A DNA stretch of 5,714 bases, taken from Methanobacteriota archaeon. Its GTDB lineage: Archaea; Halobacteriota; Methanosarcinia; Methanosarcinales; Methanoperedenaceae. Within the stretch, counting starts at the first letter, position 1, and each line of letters begins with the position of its first letter. Positions 1-5,714 of the stretch are shown one piece after another. A program made the position numbers and the translations under genes. The stretch is taken from assembly GCA_018899795.1 (NCBI GenBank), contig JAHIHJ010000196.1, positions 1-5,714 of the forward strand, given 5' to 3'. Under the pieces are notes generated by a model. That model did not search any database and had not been told where the DNA came from. It saw only the letters and a program-made list of their open reading frames with translations.

Positions 1-59
1 GCTCTGATGAATATTCGTCATCGCAATTAATGTTAATCCCTTCGTGATTCTTGGAATGC

Positions 60-947
60 ATGGATTGGTGGGAAGGATTCAAATCATGCGTAATCCACAA
101 AATCGCAGATGCATTTTATTTCCTGATTTACAGCTCCATCTACCTTTCAATAGCTGGAGCCTCAATGGTCTATATCTCCTGCACCATGCAGCATATACCA
201 TACACTCCATCTTTGCTTGCCATAATGTTTCTTGCCACTTTCTCAGTGTACAACATCAACCGTAAAACCGATGAGAAAGAGGATGCCATAAACCACTCAG
301 ACAGACATTCCTTTACCATCCGTTATGGGAAAGTTCTCTTCACTTCTGCTGTACTTGCATATATTCTTGCAATTGCGCTGGCTCTATTCTACGGAGTAAA
401 AACAGCATTAATATCAGCGATTCCGCTCATCTGCGGCATTTTATACAGCATCGCATGGCTCCCAAAGAAATTCAAATACAGACGGCTGAAAGAGATACCC
501 TTTGTTAAAAATCTTGTCGTTGCATTCGCATGGGCATCAACTCCTGCACTGCTTCCGATTTACTCCAATTCATCCAATGTGGCTGTTGCAACTCTCATTG
601 TTATTATTTTCTTTTTCACATTGGTGTTTATAAATTCTGTTATCTTTGATTTGCGGGATACCGAAGGAGATGCTGCTTCAGGAGTAAAAACAATACCTGT
701 AGTTTTTGGGGTGCAAAGAACTATAAATTTTCTTACATGCTTAAACATACTTTTTGGAGTCATAGACTTGCTCCTGTGTTTAGCTTATCTATCCCCAAAA
801 TTTACATATCTGTTGGCTGCTGGCATGGTTTATGCCAATTTTTACCTTTTCTCTTTTGGCAAAGTAAAAAGGACAAATCTTTTATGCGACGCTGTGGCAG
901 ACGGTCAGTTCATATTGCTTGGATTTCTTATTTGCATCGCAACATAA
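60..947 (+). CDS. UbiA-family membrane prenyltransferase, substrate unknown
   Basis: This is a 295-residue integral membrane protein of the UbiA superfamily, enzymes that move a polyprenyl chain from its diphosphate to an aromatic or other acceptor inside the membrane. The first Asp-rich motif is N67-x3-D71-x3-D75 and the second is D197-x2-D200-x3-D204; in this family both bind Mg-diphosphate. A Y140-x3-K144 motif lies in the loop between them, as expected. About nine hydrophobic segments (near 20-42, 48-64, 92-112, 115-134, 151-168, 174-196, 222-244, 248-267 and 282-295) match the fold, and the length is normal. The ATG at 60 is preferred because a short GGA lies just upstream; an in-frame TTG at 51 would add three residues, and an in-frame TGA at 45-47 closes the frame. 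The acceptor cannot be read from sequence. Quinone or methanophenazine-type, carotenoid or ether-lipid roles all occur in archaeal UbiA proteins. Confidence 0.9.
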   Translation: MDWWEGFKSCVIHKIADAFYFLIYSSIYLSIAGASMVYISCTMQHIPYTPSLLAIMFLATFSVYNINRKTDEKEDAINHSDRHSFTIRYGKVLFTSAVLAYILAIALALFYGVKTALISAIPLICGILYSIAWLPKKFKYRRLKEIPFVKNLVVAFAWASTPALLPIYSNSSNVAVATLIVIIFFFTLVFINSVIFDLRDTEGDAASGVKTIPVVFGVQRTINFLTCLNILFGVIDLLLCLAYLSPKFTYLLAAGMVYANFYLFSFGKVKRTNLLCDAVADGQFILLGFLICIAT

Positions 948-993
948 TTCTGTGAACTTGGCTAATAATATAGCATCAAGCACTTTTCGCGGC

Positions 994-1002
994 TTTTATA
1001 TA
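994..1002 (+). promoter_or_regulatory. Candidate archaeal TATA box for the ORF at 1069
   Basis: The TTTTATATA stretch fits an archaeal TATA box and would place transcription start near 1026-1030. That gives a leader of about 40 bases before the ATG at 1069, which has AGGAAAG at 1061-1067. A five-codon ORF (ATG 1019, stop 1034-1036) preceded by GGAG also lies here but is too short to call. The 948-1068 gap holds nothing else recognisable. Confidence 0.45.
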
Positions 1003-1068
1003 CGAACAACGGAGTAATATGGTTTTAAGGAATTAAACATGGGATACATACAGTAGATTGAGGAAAGA

Positions 1069-1532
<464 letters not shown>

Positions 1533-1577
1533 GAACAGGATATCGTTTTAATCAATGCATAATTAAAGGGTGTACAA

Positions 1578-1676
1578 ATGAATAATTTCGGCGAAAAAGT
1601 AAATTACTGTATTCTTGAACACATGAAACAGATTGTGAAAAGTCATGAGGAGATGTTACAGGTGGTGGCAGGATGA
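1578..1676 (+). CDS. Small ORF coupled to the DUF1016 gene, unknown function
   Basis: This is a 32-residue ORF (starts MNNFGEKVNY, ends LQVVAG) with AAAGGGTG at 1565-1572, about five bases before its ATG. Its TGA overlaps the next ATG as ATGA at 1673-1676, a typical arrangement for translational coupling. The peptide looks helical and charged and matches nothing I recognise. Its first residues resemble the start of the 98-residue ORF at 1069 (MN, EKV, NY in the same order), so it may be the truncated head of a related gene rather than a purpose-made leader peptide. Confidence rests on the ribosome site and overlap only. Confidence 0.4.
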   Translation: MNNFGEKVNYCILEHMKQIVKSHEEMLQVVAG

Positions 1677-2782
1677 AGAAACGATCTGCTAAGAATGATA
1701 TTGTAATTGTCTCAAATCCACAAGACATGTTCAGCAGACCTGAAACACAGGCTCTCCTTGGCGATATCCGTTTGCTGATAGAGTCGGCGCGCAGGCGTTT
1801 ATCAGTGGCAGCCGACACAGAGATGGTATTACTTTACTGGCATATAGGAGAGCGCATACGGAAAGACATTCTCAGAATGGAACGCGCTGATTACGGGAAA
1901 CAGATTGTCCAGACACTGTCTGGAAAATTGACCCTGGAGTATGGGCGCGGTTTTACTCGCACAAATCTATTCAATATGATCCGCTGTGCTGAGGTTTTTC
2001 CAGATAGAGAGATTGTCCACGCACTGAGTGGACAATTGAGTTGGACTCATTTTCGAGAGATAATCTATCTTGAAGATAATCTTAAGCGTGATTTCTATGC
2101 AGAAATGTGCCGGATCGAACGCTGGAACACCCGCACTCTGCATGCTAAAATCCAGGGTATGCTTTATGAGCGAACAGCCCTCTCAAAAAAGTCTGAGAAA
2201 CTCATCCAGCAGGAGCTTGCCACATTGCGCGAAGAAGACCGCATGACTCCGGATCTTGTGTTTCGCGACCCATATTTTCTTGATTTTCTCGGTCTTTCCG
2301 ATACCTACAGCGAGCGCGATTTGGAGGCTGCCATACTTCATGAACTTGAGCGGTTTCTGCTTGAGCTTGGCACGGATTTTACATTTGCAGCGCGCCAGAA
2401 GAGGATTACCATTGATAGGGAGGACTATTATCTTGACCTTCTGTTCTATCACCGCAGTATGCGTCGTCTGGTAGCGATCGAACTGAAACTTGGTAAATTC
2501 CAGGCTCAGGATAAGGGACAGATGGAGCTTTACCTTCGCTGGCTTGATAAATATGAGAGGCGCGAGGGTGAAGAAAGCCCGCTGGGGCTGATATTATGCG
2601 CCGAGAAGACTGCGGAGCATGTTGAGCTATTGCAGCTTGAGACCAGCGGGATACGGGTGGCTGAGTATCTTACCGAACTTCCACCGCGCCGTGTGATTGA
2701 AGCTAAATTGCATGAAGCGATCCGTCTGGCGCGGGAACAGATCGCAGCCCGCGAGGTTCCAAGACTGGAGGGAGCGAAATGA
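1673..2782 (+). CDS. DUF1016/YhcG-family predicted PD-(D/E)XK nuclease
   Basis: This 369-residue protein has the two-part architecture of the DUF1016 (YhcG) family. Residues about 25-185 form the DUF1016_N helical/winged-helix region, with LLYWHIGERI at 53-62, the YGxGFT block at 90-95 and LSWTHFREII at 122-131. Residues about 213-355 form the predicted nuclease domain, with E224 and E226 in HELE, D255 in YLDLLF, E270-L271-K272 in IELKLG and Q283. These are the residues expected for a metal-dependent PD-(D/E)XK active site, so the enzyme looks intact. It is cytosolic. The start follows AGGTGG at 1660-1665 and overlaps the stop of the preceding 32-codon ORF. The family is predicted, mostly from fold recognition and from association with restriction-modification and mobile loci, to cut or process DNA; the target is unknown. 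No methyltransferase or specificity gene is visible here. A second, domain-truncated copy lies downstream. Confidence 0.9.
   Translation: MKKRSAKNDIVIVSNPQDMFSRPETQALLGDIRLLIESARRRLSVAADTEMVLLYWHIGERIRKDILRMERADYGKQIVQTLSGKLTLEYGRGFTRTNLFNMIRCAEVFPDREIVHALSGQLSWTHFREIIYLEDNLKRDFYAEMCRIERWNTRTLHAKIQGMLYERTALSKKSEKLIQQELATLREEDRMTPDLVFRDPYFLDFLGLSDTYSERDLEAAILHELERFLLELGTDFTFAARQKRITIDREDYYLDLLFYHRSMRRLVAIELKLGKFQAQDKGQMELYLRWLDKYERREGEESPLGLILCAEKTAEHVELLQLETSGIRVAEYLTELPPRRVIEAKLHEAIRLAREQIAAREVPRLEGAK
1904..2036 (+). repeat. Two related palindromes inside the DUF1016 gene
   Basis: ATTGTCCAC at 2012-2020 pairs perfectly with GTGGACAAT at 2028-2036 across a 7-base loop. At 1904-1914 and 1918-1928 a near-identical hairpin pairs 10 of 11 bases across a 3-base loop. 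The two segments are also direct repeats about 108 bases apart, sharing ATTGTCCA, CACTG and TGGA. They encode IVQTLSGKL and IVHALSGQL, blocks that recur in this protein family, so protein constraint explains part of the similarity. Confidence 0.6.
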
Positions 2783-2991
2783 GTTTGTCAATGAAAAATA
2801 CCACTTACTCAAATCTGAACTCACTGCGTGCAGAATTTTCATTGAATTTTATGTTTTTGAGAAAATATAAACCGCAGATAAACGCAGATGAACGCAGATT
2901 TATGATTTGGGTGTTCGCGTTTATGGATTTTCATACGCTGTCAAATAAAATAAAGCGGATCACTAAAATGCTTCGAGGGGTGGACGTCTGA
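2779..2991 (+). CDS. Doubtful 70-residue ORF carrying a short tandem repeat
   Basis: This ORF overlaps the end of the DUF1016 gene as ATGA and has a good GGAGGGAG ribosome site at 2767-2774. Its TGA overlaps the next ATG by one base. Residues 1-30 are unrecognised. Residues about 31-40 (KPQINADERR) are the translation of three 10-bp tandem units, a type of sequence that often creates spurious ORFs. The middle is hydrophobic (residues about 41-52) and the end is basic. The ribosome site suggests translation really starts here. The present reading frame, however, may be the head of a lost gene filled with intergenic repeat DNA. I assign no function. Confidence 0.3.
   Translation: MSLSMKNTTYSNLNSLRAEFSLNFMFLRKYKPQINADERRFMIWVFAFMDFHTLSNKIKRITKMLRGVDV
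2871..2900 (+). repeat. Three tandem 10-bp units (AMCGCAGATN)
   Basis: The units are ACCGCAGATA, AACGCAGATG and AACGCAGATT, end to end. Part of the array, ATAAACGC at 2878-2885, can pair with GCGTTTAT at 2917-2924, so a decayed second arm may lie just downstream. From memory, similar CGCAGATAAACGCAGAT-type repeats are dispersed in intergenic DNA of many environmental archaea and bacteria; no search was possible. Confidence 0.75.
2974..2983 (+). promoter_or_regulatory. Strong Shine-Dalgarno site fixing the start at 2991
   Basis: CGAGGGGTGG lies about eight bases before the ATG at 2991 and supports that start for the truncated DUF1016 copy. The only other upstream limit is an in-frame TAA at 2964-2966. 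Because the N-terminal domain is missing yet the ribosome site is good, the short form may be a deliberate product rather than random debris. Confidence 0.5.
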
Positions 2992-3533
2992 TGAGCGAAA
3001 ATGACTTGAAAAATTCTATTCTGAATGAACTTGAAATATTCATCCAGAATATCGGACCAAATTTTATTTTTCTATCAAAACAGAAACAGTTCATCATTGA
3101 TGGTAAAATCTGTAATTTTGATTTTATTATTTATAGCCGTGATATGCGATGCCTTGTGCCGATTGATCTCAAGTTTGGAGACAAACATATTGATGATATA
3201 GAGAGAATGAAACTTAAGCTTCAACTGGTTGATATTTATAGGATGCATGATGGCGATGATACACCTCTGGGTATCATACTCTTTTTGAAAAATCATAAAC
3301 GGTCTGTAGAAATTGTTCGTATTTCAAAAAGTCAGGGATGGATTTCAAAATATCTTGTGGATTTTCCTCTCCAAAAATTATTTATTGAATTTCTTAAAAA
3401 GGTAATTCAACATTCTAATGAAGAACGTGATGAAATCCTGACCGCTATTTCTCTCTTGAATTGTTTATCCTCTGCCATGTTAGATCGCCTCCGCTGCCGC
3501 CATGATTTCGTCTGCATTCACTGCTGTCACTGA
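2991..3533 (+). CDS. Truncated DUF1016 nuclease-domain paralogue
   Basis: This 180-residue protein aligns along residues 5-150 with the C-terminal nuclease domain of the neighbour at 1673 (about its residues 216-360) and has no DUF1016_N part. Shared landmarks are ILNELE for ILHELE, NFDFIIYSRDMR for YLDLLFYHRSMR, and TPLGIILF for SPLGLILC. Of the active-site residues, E13, D44 and K61 are kept. The E of E-x-K is D59 (IDLK), which PD-(D/E)XK enzymes allow, but the family Gln is R72. It could be a weak nuclease, an inactive partner of the full-length enzyme, or a decaying duplicate. The DNA is visibly more AT-rich than its neighbour, so it is an old or separately acquired copy. The last 18 residues or so (Cys/His-rich end) run antisense to the tail of the RPA frame and are probably not native. 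Confidence 0.7.
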   Translation: MSENDLKNSILNELEIFIQNIGPNFIFLSKQKQFIIDGKICNFDFIIYSRDMRCLVPIDLKFGDKHIDDIERMKLKLQLVDIYRMHDGDDTPLGIILFLKNHKRSVEIVRISKSQGWISKYLVDFPLQKLFIEFLKKVIQHSNEERDEILTAISLLNCLSSAMLDRLRCRHDFVCIHCCH

Positions 3534-3548
3534 AAAAGTCATCTTTTT
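3533..3548 (+). terminator. Weak candidate terminator after the DUF1016 cassette
   Basis: AAAAAG at 3533-3538 and CTTTTT at 3543-3548 can pair across a 4-base loop, and the T tract lies about 10 bases past the stop at 3531-3533. Archaeal termination often uses such U-rich tracts. The same bases encode lysines in the RPA frame on the other strand, so this may be coincidence. Confidence 0.2.
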
Positions 3549-3557
3549 GACGATGAG

Positions 3558-4028
3558 TTATCTTCCAGTGGAGCTGCCTCTTGCTGTGTAGTATTTTCCC
3601 ATCAGTGCACCCTCTATTGCCGTGACGACCACGCTCGGGTCAAGCGCGTTCGTTGCCATCTCCTTAGCTTTTGCCAGATCGATGCCAGTTACCTGACAGG
3701 TTTGTTCTGCATCAAGAAGCAGTTCCCTTATTTCACTACCGTTGTCAAGGACTGCCTTGGTTCTCATGTCATATATCCCATCGACTTTCTCGTGTTCGCC
3801 GCACATGCCGCTTTTCACCTGTCTGTTGCATTCAGGACATCTCTTGATCAGGCCTGAACCTGACTGGATATCCACGACTGCACCTATGAACTCTTCTTCC
3901 TGCTGCCTGACGTTGATGTCTTCTTTTATCTGGACGATGGTTGTGTTCTTGTTCAGTTTTATCTGGAACTTTTCGTTGTACAGGTTGGTCACTGCGCTCT
4001 TGATCTCGTAGGATCTCCCTTCTTCCAT
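3558..4028 (-). CDS. RPA 3' fragment: end of OB fold 1, OB fold 2 with zinc finger
   Basis: This ORF encodes 156 residues from an internal Met (MEEGRSYEIK) that is probably not a natural start, as no ribosome site of its own is evident. It carries the end of OB fold 1 (NEKFQIKLNKNT, 18-29), OB fold 2 from about residue 46, and a zinc finger with C64, C67, C76 and H79 (plus-strand 3792-3839), followed by the YDMRTKAVLDNG strand pair. It stops at TAA 3558-3560, about 25 residues before the likely true end. Confidence 0.6.
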   Translation of the reverse strand: MEEGRSYEIKSAVTNLYNEKFQIKLNKNTTIVQIKEDINVRQQEEEFIGAVVDIQSGSGLIKRCPECNRQVKSGMCGEHEKVDGIYDMRTKAVLDNGSEIRELLLDAEQTCQVTGIDLAKAKEMATNALDPSVVVTAIEGALMGKYYTARGSSTGR

Positions 4029-4396
4029 CGGGGGCAGGTTTGCGGATTCCCCCAGATGGTGAACTTGATAATGCCTGTTTCATCACCTATGAGACCTGTC
4101 TGGGTGATCTTATCAGATGTGTTGTCCCATATCTGAACCACTTTTACCTTCAGGGTCACCCATTTGCCGTCTTCCTTCACATCTGCAACATGAATCGGCG
4201 TTGAACTGCCCTTATAAAGAGCGGATGGGTCAACGCCTGCAGCTCTCGCAAGGCTCTTGGTGGCGTTGCGTTTAGCTTCTGTGCCAGTCACATTGAACCG
4301 GGCAAGAGTTTTTAATTTGTTCTCAATCTGTTCCGGTGTTACTGTAACACCAATGTTTTTTAAAGTGGCTTGAATATCGGCCACATCGTTGCTCAT
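3989..4396 (-). CDS. RPA 5' fragment: N-terminal helices and most of OB fold 1
   Basis: Read literally, this ORF gives 135 residues. Residues 1-60 are helical (VADIQATLKNIGV and the PEQIENKL block). OB fold 1 begins at PIHVADVK (67-74) and runs through VTLKVKVVQIW and TGIIKFTIWG (to residue 116). The final 19 residues, from NPQTC onward, lie past the probable frameshift and do not look like RPA. The product would lack half of the OB fold and the zinc finger, so it should not bind single-stranded DNA normally. The ATG at 4396 is the natural RPA start. Confidence 0.6.
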   Translation of the reverse strand: MSNDVADIQATLKNIGVTVTPEQIENKLKTLARFNVTGTEAKRNATKSLARAAGVDPSALYKGSSTPIHVADVKEDGKWVTLKVKVVQIWDNTSDKITQTGLIGDETGIIKFTIWGNPQTCPRWKKGDPTRSRAQ

Positions 4397-4428
4397 ATAT
4401 GTTTTCTCCTGTCTATGAAGTTGCCAGA

Positions 4429-4485
4429 TGCAGCTGCACCGGTTCTGAACAAGAGGCTAATCTTATGGTAACTATAACCAGAACC
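4429..4485 (-). promoter_or_regulatory. Dyad-rich leader region upstream of RPA
   Basis: A perfect 10-bp palindrome, TGCAGCTGCA, lies at 4429-4438. GGTTCTG at 4441-4447 pairs with CAGAACC at 4479-4485, and AAGA (4451-4454) can pair with TCTT (4461-4464) inside it. On the minus strand this lies about 30-90 bases before the RPA start, so it could be operator DNA or leader RNA structure. No clear TATA box for RPA is seen; ATATATTTAC (plus 4541-4550) is the best, distant candidate. Confidence 0.3.
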
Positions 4486-4516
4486 TGAGAACCCATACAA
4501 CTACACTTGACACAGA

Positions 4517-4663
4517 CCAAAACAGGGGCAAAGGGCAGGAGTAAATATATCGCAACCCCGCCTGTCGGGTAATCAATCCGATTTGGAATGCAATACATCT
4601 CTGAGCAAAGCTCACTGCTCGAAGTATCGCTTATATTTACCCTGCCCTGAGTCCACTTTTTGG
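4517..4663. repeat. Long imperfect inverted repeat, 36-bp arms
   Basis: The arms are 4517-4552 and, as reverse complement, 4628-4663, with 75 bases between. They begin CCAAAA and share the core GGGCAGG(A)GTAAATATA (4533-4549 against 4632-4647: 16 matched bases and one bulged A). Over the aligned part about 26 of 32 bases match. Each arm ends in a TATA-like element facing inward. The loop holds two small hairpins, CCCG/CGGG (4557-4569) and GAGC/GCTC (4603-4613). Possible readings are a small non-autonomous element, a paired operator or promoter, or an RNA hairpin. No target-site duplication is evident. The rest of 4411-4757 has no gene. Confidence 0.6.
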
Positions 4664-4720
4664 GGGTAATGATCGTGGTGCACTGCCTGAAAGACGATGA
4701 ACCACGGATTTAGGGAAGAG

Positions 4721-4732
4721 GTAAACTTATAA
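4721..4732 (+). promoter_or_regulatory. TATA box of the subtilase gene, probably leaderless transcript
   Basis: GTAAACTTATAA resembles an archaeal TATA box with a purine-rich BRE-like stretch (GGGAAGAG) just before it. Its centre lies about 30 bases before the ATG at 4758, so transcription would begin at or next to the start codon. No Shine-Dalgarno site is seen before that ATG, which agrees with leaderless initiation. Confidence 0.5.
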
Positions 4733-4757
4733 GAAGTCATTGTCATATTAATGGTCG

Positions 4758-5714
4758 ATGCGTGCAATTCTGATGCTGAAGGAGAGGGCTGATGAAGATA
4801 TCTTGACTAAATTATCTTCTAAAGTAAAAATAATTTTTGTCTCTTCACTTATAAATGCAGTTGGCATAGAAACAGAAGCTATCGATGAGATATCTGAGAT
4901 CAAAAAACTTGATTTTGTAAAAAATGTGAGTATCTCAGAAAAAGCGGATATTCTTCTGAGAGATGCCATAAACAGTATCGGAGCACTTGAAATGATGCGA
5001 CAGAACTATCTTGGTTTCGGAGTAACTATTTCGGTTATTGACAGCGGCATTAACACATCGGATCCGTCTCTGGGTTATTTCATTAAGAATGAAAAGGATT
5101 TTACCGGGGAAGGTTTGTTCGATTCTGTAGGACATGGAACCATTGTCGCCAAAATAATAAAAAGTATTGCGCTGGAATCCGATTTGCTGAATGCAAAAGT
5201 TGTTGACATGAGCAATCAGGCGGATGAAATCGATATGATGGCTGCCCTTGAATGGTCTTATAACCTGAAAGCAAACATAATAAATTTCAGTCTGGGCATA
5301 CCGAGAAAATGCAAAGGTGACTGCCCATTGTGCATGCTTACCGATAAAATAATCGAGAGCGGAATTGCAGTTGTGGTCGCAGCAGGAAATTCTGGCCCTC
5401 TGCAAAACTCGATAACCTGTCCTGGAAATGCGAGAAAAGCATTAACTATTGGTTCAATTGATAAAGAAAATAATATTGCTGATTTTAGCAGTCGGGGTTC
5501 AAGGGAACTTCACAAACCCGACTTTGTTGCTCCCGGGATCGTGAAGATAGGAAAGCTCCAGCTTGCAGGAACTTCGATTTCAGCGCCTTTGGTTTCTGGT
5601 TCAATAGCTTTATTGCTCTCAAAATACAACATGACTTATGATATATTATTCAAAACCTTAAAAGAATCTTCTGAACTATTGGATTTAGAGAGATATGAAC
5701 AGGGGTATGGAAAA
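4758..5714 (+). CDS. Subtilisin-family (S8) serine protease, 3' end cut by the window
   Basis: This 319-residue partial ORF is open at the window edge. Residues about 1-65 resemble an I9-type propeptide/inhibitor fold, with strand-helix-strand pattern from RAILMLKER to DFVKNVSISEKA. The S8 catalytic domain follows with D95 (SVIDSGI), H126 (VGHGT), the oxyanion residue N211 (VAAGNSGP) and nucleophile S273 (GTSISAP), so the triad is complete. The end (YEQGYGK) matches the usual closing segment, so only a few tens of residues are probably missing. There is no signal peptide or membrane segment in the visible part, so an intracellular protease is likely. Four cysteines stand out: C185, C189 and C192 in a short insert, and C221. 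The start at 4758 is fixed by an in-frame TAA at 4749-4751 and the TATA box spacing. It diverges from the RPA gene. Its substrate is unknown. Confidence 0.9.
   Translation, partial: MRAILMLKERADEDILTKLSSKVKIIFVSSLINAVGIETEAIDEISEIKKLDFVKNVSISEKADILLRDAINSIGALEMMRQNYLGFGVTISVIDSGINTSDPSLGYFIKNEKDFTGEGLFDSVGHGTIVAKIIKSIALESDLLNAKVVDMSNQADEIDMMAALEWSYNLKANIINFSLGIPRKCKGDCPLCMLTDKIIESGIAVVVAAGNSGPLQNSITCPGNARKALTIGSIDKENNIADFSSRGSRELHKPDFVAPGIVKIGKLQLAGTSISAPLVSGSIALLLSKYNMTYDILFKTLKESSELLDLERYEQGYGK

Larger units (their letters stand above)
3480..4396 (-). pseudogene. Replication protein A (RPA), frameshifted and with an in-frame stop
   Basis: Restoring one base gives a 305-residue single-stranded-DNA-binding protein of the Methanosarcina RPA type. 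It has a helical N-terminal region, OB fold 1, then a second OB fold holding a C-x2-C-x8-C-x2-H zinc finger. RPA coats single-stranded DNA in replication, repair and recombination. There are two lesions. First, the frame breaks near 4030-4053. Adding one G to the G5 tract (plus-strand C5 at 4049-4053) turns a run of unlikely residues into WGESANLPPMEEGRSYEIK and joins the halves. Second, TAA at 3558-3560 interrupts a sensible C-terminus: ARGSSTGR, stop, LIVKKMTFSV and so on to a real-looking TAA at 3480-3482. Family members I recall have Tyr at this point (GRYL), one base away from TAA. TAA is not the pyrrolysine codon. Either the gene is decaying or the assembly contains errors. The start has AGGAG (plus 4406-4410) nine bases upstream. 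Confidence 0.8.

Noticed and set aside
6..22. Short dyad GATGA/TCATC around GAATATTC near the window start
   Set aside because: It is too short, and its upstream context is cut off, so no operator or terminator call is possible.
44..265. 73-residue GTG-start ORF overlapping the prenyltransferase start
   Set aside because: It is out of frame with a protein carrying all UbiA motifs and shows no motif itself.
3558..3560. Recoding of the RPA stop as pyrrolysine
   Set aside because: Pyrrolysine uses TAG; this codon is TAA.
4413..4598. 61-residue minus-strand ORF
   Set aside because: It overlaps the RPA leader and one arm of the inverted repeat, has no ribosome site and no recognisable motif.
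4674..4706. CGTGGT/ACCACG 6-bp inverted repeat
   Set aside because: The stem is short with a 21-base loop and could easily be chance; ACCACGGATTT may be a repeat relic, but a single unit is not enough.
5310..5333. CxxxCxxC as a radical SAM motif
   Set aside because: It lies inside an S8 protease domain with none of the other radical SAM features.
4748..5405. Minus-strand ORFs of 73 and 156 residues antisense to the protease
   Set aside because: They mirror a gene with a full catalytic triad and have no motif of their own.

Overview
This window looks archaeal and most like Methanosarcinales or an ANME-2-type relative. The evidence is a leftward gene for a zinc-finger, OB-fold replication protein A of the type found in Methanosarcina, a 3' remnant that reads like the F420-dependent methylene-tetrahydromethanopterin reductase Mer, and archaeal-style TATA boxes. 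The protease near the right edge has a TATA box placed for a leaderless transcript. This assignment is inferred from protein motifs, because no database could be searched.

Layout, left to right. 60-947 (+) encodes an intact UbiA-type membrane prenyltransferase. 948-1068 holds a TATA box and a Shine-Dalgarno site. 1069-1365 (+) is a 98-residue ORF of unknown family whose end runs out of frame into a decayed mer 3' end (about 1326-1532). 1578-1676 (+) is a 32-codon ORF that overlaps, as ATGA, the start of an intact DUF1016/YhcG-type predicted PD-(D/E)XK nuclease (1673-2782). A doubtful 70-codon ORF (2779-2991) follows; it carries three tandem 10-bp units. A second DUF1016 copy (2991-3533) has only the nuclease domain and has altered motif residues.

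On the minus strand, 4396-3480 is an RPA gene with two apparent lesions. One is a 1-base loss near a homopolymer at 4049-4053. The other is an in-frame TAA at 3558-3560, after which coding-like sequence continues for 25 codons. 4411-4757 has no gene but is rich in dyad symmetry, including a long imperfect inverted repeat (4517-4552 against 4628-4663). From 4758 to the window edge a subtilisin-family (S8) serine protease has a complete catalytic triad, an I9-like propeptide and no signal peptide.

The most striking property is the amount of gene debris beside a nuclease cassette: a mer fragment, a chimeric ORF, a truncated nuclease paralogue and a doubly broken RPA gene. This suggests a recombination-prone accessory segment rather than a stable operon. 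The four ORFs between 1578 and 3533 are chained by 4-base or 1-base stop/start overlaps and could be one translationally coupled unit. I see no tRNA, rRNA, CRISPR array or transposase.
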